Origin: Flavobacterium magnum
Lineage (GTDB): Bacteria > Bacteroidota > Bacteroidia > Flavobacteriales > Flavobacteriaceae
Length of the DNA stretch: 64,000 nt
NCBI RefSeq assembly: GCF_003055625.1
Contig: NZ_CP028811.1
Coordinates: 3,100,001-3,164,000 of the forward strand
Direction of reading: 5' to 3'
Of this stretch, positions 60,543 to 64,000 are shown piece by piece. A program made the position numbers and the translations under genes. The notes below the pieces were generated by a model. That model did not search any database and was not told where the DNA came from. It saw nothing but the letters and a program-made list of their open reading frames with translations. Within the stretch, counting starts at the first letter, position 1, and each line of letters starts with the position of its first letter.

Positions 60543-60968
60543 ATGAAGAACCATCTTGAATTGACCGTTGAAAAAATAGACTCATTAATTCGTGACAATC
60601 TATTTTTTGACTTTCATGTTTTTAGTTATGATACGAAGAAATTAATTTTAGCTGGAAGTGAGAATCTGACTTACTATCACACTTTAGAAATAATATTTGA
60701 GGATGTATTTTTTGTGTCCGGAATTTTTGCACAATTAAAAACTGACAATAAATCAACTGTATTTTCAATTCCAGAAGACCAGCATCTGCTGAATTTAACT
60801 TATGAAATCGAGCAAGGATATCATTTGTTTACGTTAAAAGCTGAAGACTTTAAAAGTAATTTCATAATTGCAGCAAAATCAATTTCATTCAATACAGACA
60901 CGGTTTACTATTACAATAGAAAAGACTTGAAGCCAAACGAAAGAATCGCTTACTTTATAAGTCTCTAG
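60543..60968 (+). CDS. Hypothetical protein
   Basis: 141 residues from ATG at 60543. Soluble, beta-rich (DFHVFSYDTKKLILAGSEN, VFFVSGIFAQL) with a final FNTDTVYYYNRKDLKPNER. No family recognised. Confidence 0.68.
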   Translation: MKNHLELTVEKIDSLIRDNLFFDFHVFSYDTKKLILAGSENLTYYHTLEIIFEDVFFVSGIFAQLKTDNKSTVFSIPEDQHLLNLTYEIEQGYHLFTLKAEDFKSNFIIAAKSISFNTDTVYYYNRKDLKPNERIAYFISL

Positions 60969-60983
60969 TAACCACACGCCTGC

Positions 60984-61116
60984 AGGTAACAGCGGTTTCA
61001 CGCAATTGCTACTTCCCTTGTAAAATGAACTTCTTTTTTCCATAACTTCGTTCTGTCCAGCCGAGAATACTCAGTTCCAAAAGCCGCAACTGACGTGAAG
61101 CCGCCGGACGTTATGC
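60984..61116 (+). repeat. attC 88
   Basis: R'' AGGTAAC, R' GTTATGC. Confidence 0.88.
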
Positions 61117-61224
61117 GTGATTTTTGTTGTGTTGAAAGTTGGAGCTCCGCTCCTATTTGGTTTTGGGTGATTGGCTTGTGACTACATACGTTTACGTTGT
61201 CTTGGGATCAATATTAAAACCAAC
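61111..61224 (+). repeat. Non-coding cassette NC-A, copy 11
   Basis: 114 bp, hairpin loop TCC, matching the majority sequence. Confidence 0.88.
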
Positions 61225-61358
61225 GCATAACAGCGGTTTCACGCAATTGCTGCTTCATTTGTAAAATGAACTTCTTTTTTCCATAACTTCGTTTTGTCCA
61301 CGCCGAGAATACTCAGTTCCAAATGCCGCAACTGACGTGAAGCCGCCGGACGTTACCG
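61225..61358 (+). repeat. attC 89
   Basis: R'' GCATAAC, R' GTTACCG. Has TGCTTCATTTG; TGTCCACGCCGAG variant. Confidence 0.88.
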
Positions 61359-61406
61359 GAAATCGCAAATGCGAACGGAAGCCTCAGAAATAATATACGT
61401 AATAAA

Positions 61407-61610
61407 ATGGAAAAACAACCTGACCTTTTAACGCTACTATTATTACTTTTCATTATTATATTTATATCTATCCCGACGTTTAAATCATTCAGAAAAGGGG
61501 ATTTCAAAAAGTTAAACTATTGGGAAATGGAAAGGTCGATTGGTTGGCTTATAACCTTGCCCATCATAATAACATTGTTAGTCTACAAAATAATAACTCA
61601 ATACTTTTAA
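61407..61610 (+). CDS. Small two-span membrane protein
   Basis: 67 residues. Spans near 8-25 and 46-64 with a basic loop FRKGDFKKLNYW. About 110 bp of AT-rich DNA without a gene follows before attC 90, one of the longest gene-to-attC gaps. No family recognised. Confidence 0.65.
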   Translation: MEKQPDLLTLLLLLFIIIFISIPTFKSFRKGDFKKLNYWEMERSIGWLITLPIIITLLVYKIITQYF

Positions 61611-61718
61611 ATACATTATTCTTAAACACATTAAATTTGTTAATAATATTATAGAAACTTAAAGTATAAATTCAATGTTTTGCTCTCTTGAAAAAGTATA
61701 AATTTAAGCAGCGACATC

Positions 61719-61851
61719 CGGTAACAGCGGCTTCACGCAATTGCTACTTTTCTTTTAAAATGTAACTGCTTTTTCCATAACTTCGTTCTGTCTAGCCGAG
61801 ACTACTCAGTTCCAAAAGCCGCAACTGACGTGAAGCCGCCGGACGTTATGC
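61719..61851 (+). repeat. attC 90
   Basis: R'' CGGTAAC, R' GTTATGC. Left arm GCGGCTTCACG; CTGTCTAGCCGAGACTACTCAG shared only with attC 61. Confidence 0.88.
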
Positions 61852-61875
61852 GAGATTAAACCCAAAATCACGTAA

Positions 61876-62277
61876 ATGACAACATTTGCTAAAAAACTAA
61901 TTTTATTGACTTTTTTGACTCTATTTATTTCTTGTGCTCAAAAACCTGGAATTAAAAGCGGAAAATATATTGCAAAGGATAATCGCATTTTTTATGAAAT
62001 AGATTTCGACAACCAAAACAAATCGGTAAAAATTTATATTGCATCTGGAATCTCGCAAAAAAAATCTAATCTCGGCAATTTTAAGATTGAAGACAACAAT
62101 TTAATTCTTGAAAATGTAGAAAGCGATATATTGCCAAGCACAAGGAAAAAAGAAATTTATGGCGAAATTTTAGCAGATGTGATAATCATTAGCTGCCCTG
62201 ATTTAAGTAACTATTTTTTTGGTCAAAAAAGAGGCTGTAAATCTGAAAATATTGAATTTGTATATCAAAAACCTTAA
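61876..62277 (+). CDS. Lipoprotein
   Basis: 133 residues. Signal MTTFAKKLILLTFLTLFISC (lipobox FISC). Mature part is a short beta-rich protein (SGKYIAKDNRIFYEIDFDNQ) with Cys near SCPDLS and RGCKSE. No family recognised. Confidence 0.74.
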   Translation: MTTFAKKLILLTFLTLFISCAQKPGIKSGKYIAKDNRIFYEIDFDNQNKSVKIYIASGISQKKSNLGNFKIEDNNLILENVESDILPSTRKKEIYGEILADVIIISCPDLSNYFFGQKRGCKSENIEFVYQKP

Positions 62278-62281
62278 CCTC

Positions 62282-62414
62282 GCATAACAGCGGTTTCACG
62301 CAATTGCTGCTTCCCTTGTAAAATGAAACATCTTTTTCCATAACTTCGTTTTGTCTAGCCGAGAGTACTCAGCTTCGAAAGCCGCAACTGACGTGAAGCC
62401 GCCGGACGTTAGCG
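62282..62414 (+). repeat. attC 91
   Basis: R'' GCATAAC, R' GTTAGCG. Has TTTGTCTAGCCGAG. Confidence 0.88.
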
Positions 62415-62451
62415 GCAATAGTCCCGAGAATCGTTGAAAACAATAGAAATC

Positions 62452-62814
62452 ATGAAAATATCAGTTCGTTTCCTTTTACTTGTATCGTTTCTGATATTTT
62501 CCAATTGTAAGGACCCAAGGAATGCAGAGAAAACTAGCAGTGATGCCAAAAATGATGATATCAAATACAAAGCATTTGTTGAATATTTAAAAAGCAAGAA
62601 TATTAGTATTTGTGAAATCAAAGAAATTAGATTAAAAATTAAGAAAAATGCGAAAAATCTAGCAGACAAAAGATATCCAAATTCAATTGCCCAACATGAT
62701 AAGTACGTAGAGAGACTAATTGAGAGAAAAATAGACACTGTAATTAATAAATATGGTTTAAAGTCATCTGACTGGAGCAAAGCTTGGATTCTTGCTGACA
62801 AATATTGCAAATAA
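62452..62814 (+). CDS. Lipoprotein
   Basis: 120 residues from ATG at 62452 (an in-frame TTG lies 18 bp upstream, but the ATG begins the signal). Signal MKISVRFLLLVSFLIFSNCK (lipobox FSNC). Mature part basic and helical with KIKKNAKNLADKRYPNS. No family recognised. Confidence 0.72.
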   Translation: MKISVRFLLLVSFLIFSNCKDPRNAEKTSSDAKNDDIKYKAFVEYLKSKNISICEIKEIRLKIKKNAKNLADKRYPNSIAQHDKYVERLIERKIDTVINKYGLKSSDWSKAWILADKYCK

Positions 62815-62823
62815 AACTACAGC

Positions 62824-62956
62824 CGCTAACAGCGGTTTCACGCAATTGCTCCTTCTCTTGTAAAATGAACGACCTTTTTCCATAACTTCGTTTTGTCCAG
62901 CCGAGAGTACTCAGTTCCAAAAGCCGCAACTGACGTGAAGCCGCCGGACGTTAGCA
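62824..62956 (+). repeat. attC 92
   Basis: R'' CGCTAAC, R' GTTAGCA. Has TGCTCCTTCTCTTG. Confidence 0.88.
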
Positions 62957-62986
62957 GCAACCGCAAAATGAACGAAACGTAAATCA

Positions 62987-63574
62987 ATGAAAGACTTTGA
63001 AAATACAATCTTATCATATCTCATAATTACATTTTTATTATATGCCGATTTGTTTTTATACTTCTTAATTAAAGTAACGATTTCTGGGTATTGGTTTGAT
63101 AGAATATTGTTTTGGATTTGGTTTTGTGCAACTCTTTATTTAGTGAGTGCATTTTGGAAAAGATTATGGATTCGCAGATATTTCTATTTTTTGTGTGCTA
63201 TTATTTTATTATCTGTATTACCAATGGCAATGCCTTTTGTAGCCATAATTTTATCTTCAACGGGCCAAGGACTATACTACAATAAAAAAATATCAGATAA
63301 ATATCGATTTGAAGTTATACAATATGGATTTCTAGGTAGACCAGTAATGAATATTGACGAACAAACTTTTCCTTTTGAAAAAGAAATCATCACCTTATTG
63401 AACAAAAGTATTCCCGTAGACAGCACGAAAACTATTGACCCGTGGGAAATTAAAAATGTTGATTTTATTGGTGAAAATGATAATTCAATTTTCTTAAATA
63501 TTTCTAGTGATAAACAACATGCGAAAGTAACATTTACAAAATATACAAAGGAAATTAAGTTGCGATCCCAGTAA
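62987..63574 (+). CDS. Membrane protein with C-terminal soluble domain
   Basis: 195 residues. Spans near 10-30, 38-55, 62-85 then a 100-residue domain (NKKISDKYRFEVIQYGFLGR, EQTFPFEKEI, KATFTKY-like end). No family recognised. Confidence 0.7.
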   Translation: MKDFENTILSYLIITFLLYADLFLYFLIKVTISGYWFDRILFWIWFCATLYLVSAFWKRLWIRRYFYFLCAIILLSVLPMAMPFVAIILSSTGQGLYYNKKISDKYRFEVIQYGFLGRPVMNIDEQTFPFEKEIITLLNKSIPVDSTKTIDPWEIKNVDFIGENDNSIFLNISSDKQHAKVTFTKYTKEIKLRSQ

Positions 63575-63605
63575 AATTGAAGAATTTTTTAATTCAAGCG
63601 GCAGC

Positions 63606-63738
63606 TGCTAACAGCGGTTTCACGCAATTGCTACTTCCCTTGTAAAATGTAACCACTTTTTCCATAACTTCGTTCTGTCCAGCCGAGAATACTCAGTTCC
63701 AAATGCCGCAACTGACGTGAAGCCGCCGGACGTTATGC
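63606..63738 (+). repeat. attC 93
   Basis: R'' TGCTAAC, R' GTTATGC. Last attC in the window. Confidence 0.88.
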
Positions 63739-63744
63739 GAGATT

Positions 63745-64000
63745 ATGAAAAACGCCGTATCATACATCATGTTATTACTTCCTATAATTGCAATAGGACA
63801 AAGTTGCCACATATACCGCAGCAACGATATAGTTTTATATAATTCTATGCCAAATCCCATTGAGATTGACATTGACAACTTAGGTTGCGGAAAATATTAC
63901 GTAACAACTGATAACGGCTCGATAAAATCAAATGATTGTAAATATATAGTTTATCCCGAAAAATGTGGCGAAGAAACAATATCCGTTTTTAAAAATAATG
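63745..64000 (+). CDS. Secreted GldM-C-like protein, N-terminal part (runs off window)
   Basis: 85 residues visible. Signal peptide MKNAVSYIMLLLPIIAIGQ, then IVLYNSMPNPIEIDIDNLGC, YYVTTDNGSIKSNDCKYIV and PEKCGEETISVFKNN. The order 'N-P-I-x-I', G-x-x-x-x and 'Y-x-V-x-P' is that of the GldM C-terminal repeat of the gliding/type IX secretion machinery. Likely a small periplasmic relative. The 3' end is outside the window. Confidence 0.7.
   Translation, partial: MKNAVSYIMLLLPIIAIGQSCHIYRSNDIVLYNSMPNPIEIDIDNLGCGKYYVTTDNGSIKSNDCKYIVYPEKCGEETISVFKNN

Larger units (their letters stand above)
1..64000 (+). mobile_element. Integron cassette array (superintegron segment), 92 complete cassettes
   Basis: Ninety-three attC-like repeats of about 133 bp separate short gene-sized segments, nearly all with one gene on the + strand. 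Each segment starts TTAnnn or TTGnnn just after an attC and ends with the complementary nnnTAAC or nnnCAAC of the next attC, as expected for integron cassettes cut between G and TT of GTTnnnn. No integrase, attI or array end is visible, so the array continues on both sides. Neighbouring genes are unrelated in function, and attCs are more GC-rich than the bodies. Confidence 0.93.

Noticed and set aside
1061..63738. CRISPR-like interpretation of the regular repeats
   Set aside because: Repeats are about 133 bp and palindromic, spacers are 110-1800 bp and hold whole genes, and no cas genes are seen.
1061..63738. REP/BIME or MITE-like dispersed repeats
   Set aside because: Sites are all in one direction, separate single genes, and the boundary bases vary together at the two ends of each segment, which fits attC and not MITE insertions.
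1..64000. tRNA or rRNA genes and riboswitches
   Set aside because: I saw no cloverleaf, rRNA-like or known riboswitch pattern anywhere in the window.

Overview
This window is one continuous integron gene-cassette array (a chromosomal 'superintegron'). Ninety-three copies of a roughly 133-bp imperfect palindrome (attC) cut it into 92 complete cassettes plus one partial cassette at each edge. Every attC and nearly every gene points the same way (+). Each attC runs from a left box nnnTAAC or nnnCAAC (R''), through an 11-bp arm GCGGTTTCACG, a roughly 80-bp variable terminal segment, and the opposing arm CGTGAAGCCGC, to a right box GTTAnnn or GTTGnnn (R'). The strongest evidence for cassettes is the end match. 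The 7-mer that opens a cassette is the exact reverse complement of the 7-mer that closes it in 91 of 92 complete cassettes, and the match usually runs 1-2 nt further. No integrase gene or attI site lies in the window; by standard polarity they should be upstream, off the left edge.

The host looks like a member of the Bacteroidota, probably Flavobacteriales. The cassette bodies are AT-rich. Two toxin-antitoxin cassettes have TAnnTTTG-type -7 promoter boxes. Many genes encode short lipoproteins and signal-peptide proteins of flavobacterial style. One cassette encodes a SusC/TonB-plug-like lipoprotein, and the last one resembles the GldM C-terminal region. These are inferences from sequence style, not from a search.

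Layout. 0-10 kb: a two-gene partial cassette, DUF3024, an EEP-family phosphohydrolase, a FlbD-like pair, membrane proteins and a TIR-like effector candidate. 10-20 kb: lipoproteins, a frameshifted gene, a ParE-type toxin-antitoxin pair, an FRG-domain protein, a zinc-ribbon/membrane pair and a HEPN candidate. 20-32 kb: DinB, YcxB-like, a second HEPN-like protein, DMP19/DUF4375, an AIPR phage-resistance protein and a PD-(D/E)XK-like protein. 32-46 kb: lipoproteins, a RES-like protein, TPR and HEAT proteins, a HigB/HigA pair, and a cassette interrupted by an IS30-family element. 46-64 kb: a cassette interrupted by an IS3-family element, an LRR protein, DUF4259, a second RES-like protein, CbrC-like and more secreted or membrane proteins.

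Two non-coding cassette families recur. NC-A (about 114 bp, 11 copies) holds a small conserved hairpin and a possible outward promoter. NC-B (about 350 bp, 4 copies plus 1 diverged) has no conserved reading frame. Several coding cassettes are duplicated: a lipoprotein three times; the FlbD-like pair, DUF4375, YcxB-like, a 75-aa membrane protein and others twice. Most cassettes have a short leader and one gene. In about a dozen the stop codon is the TAA inside R''. The genes do not form a pathway: this is a store of unrelated exchangeable genes, rich in membrane/secreted proteins and in candidate defence proteins.
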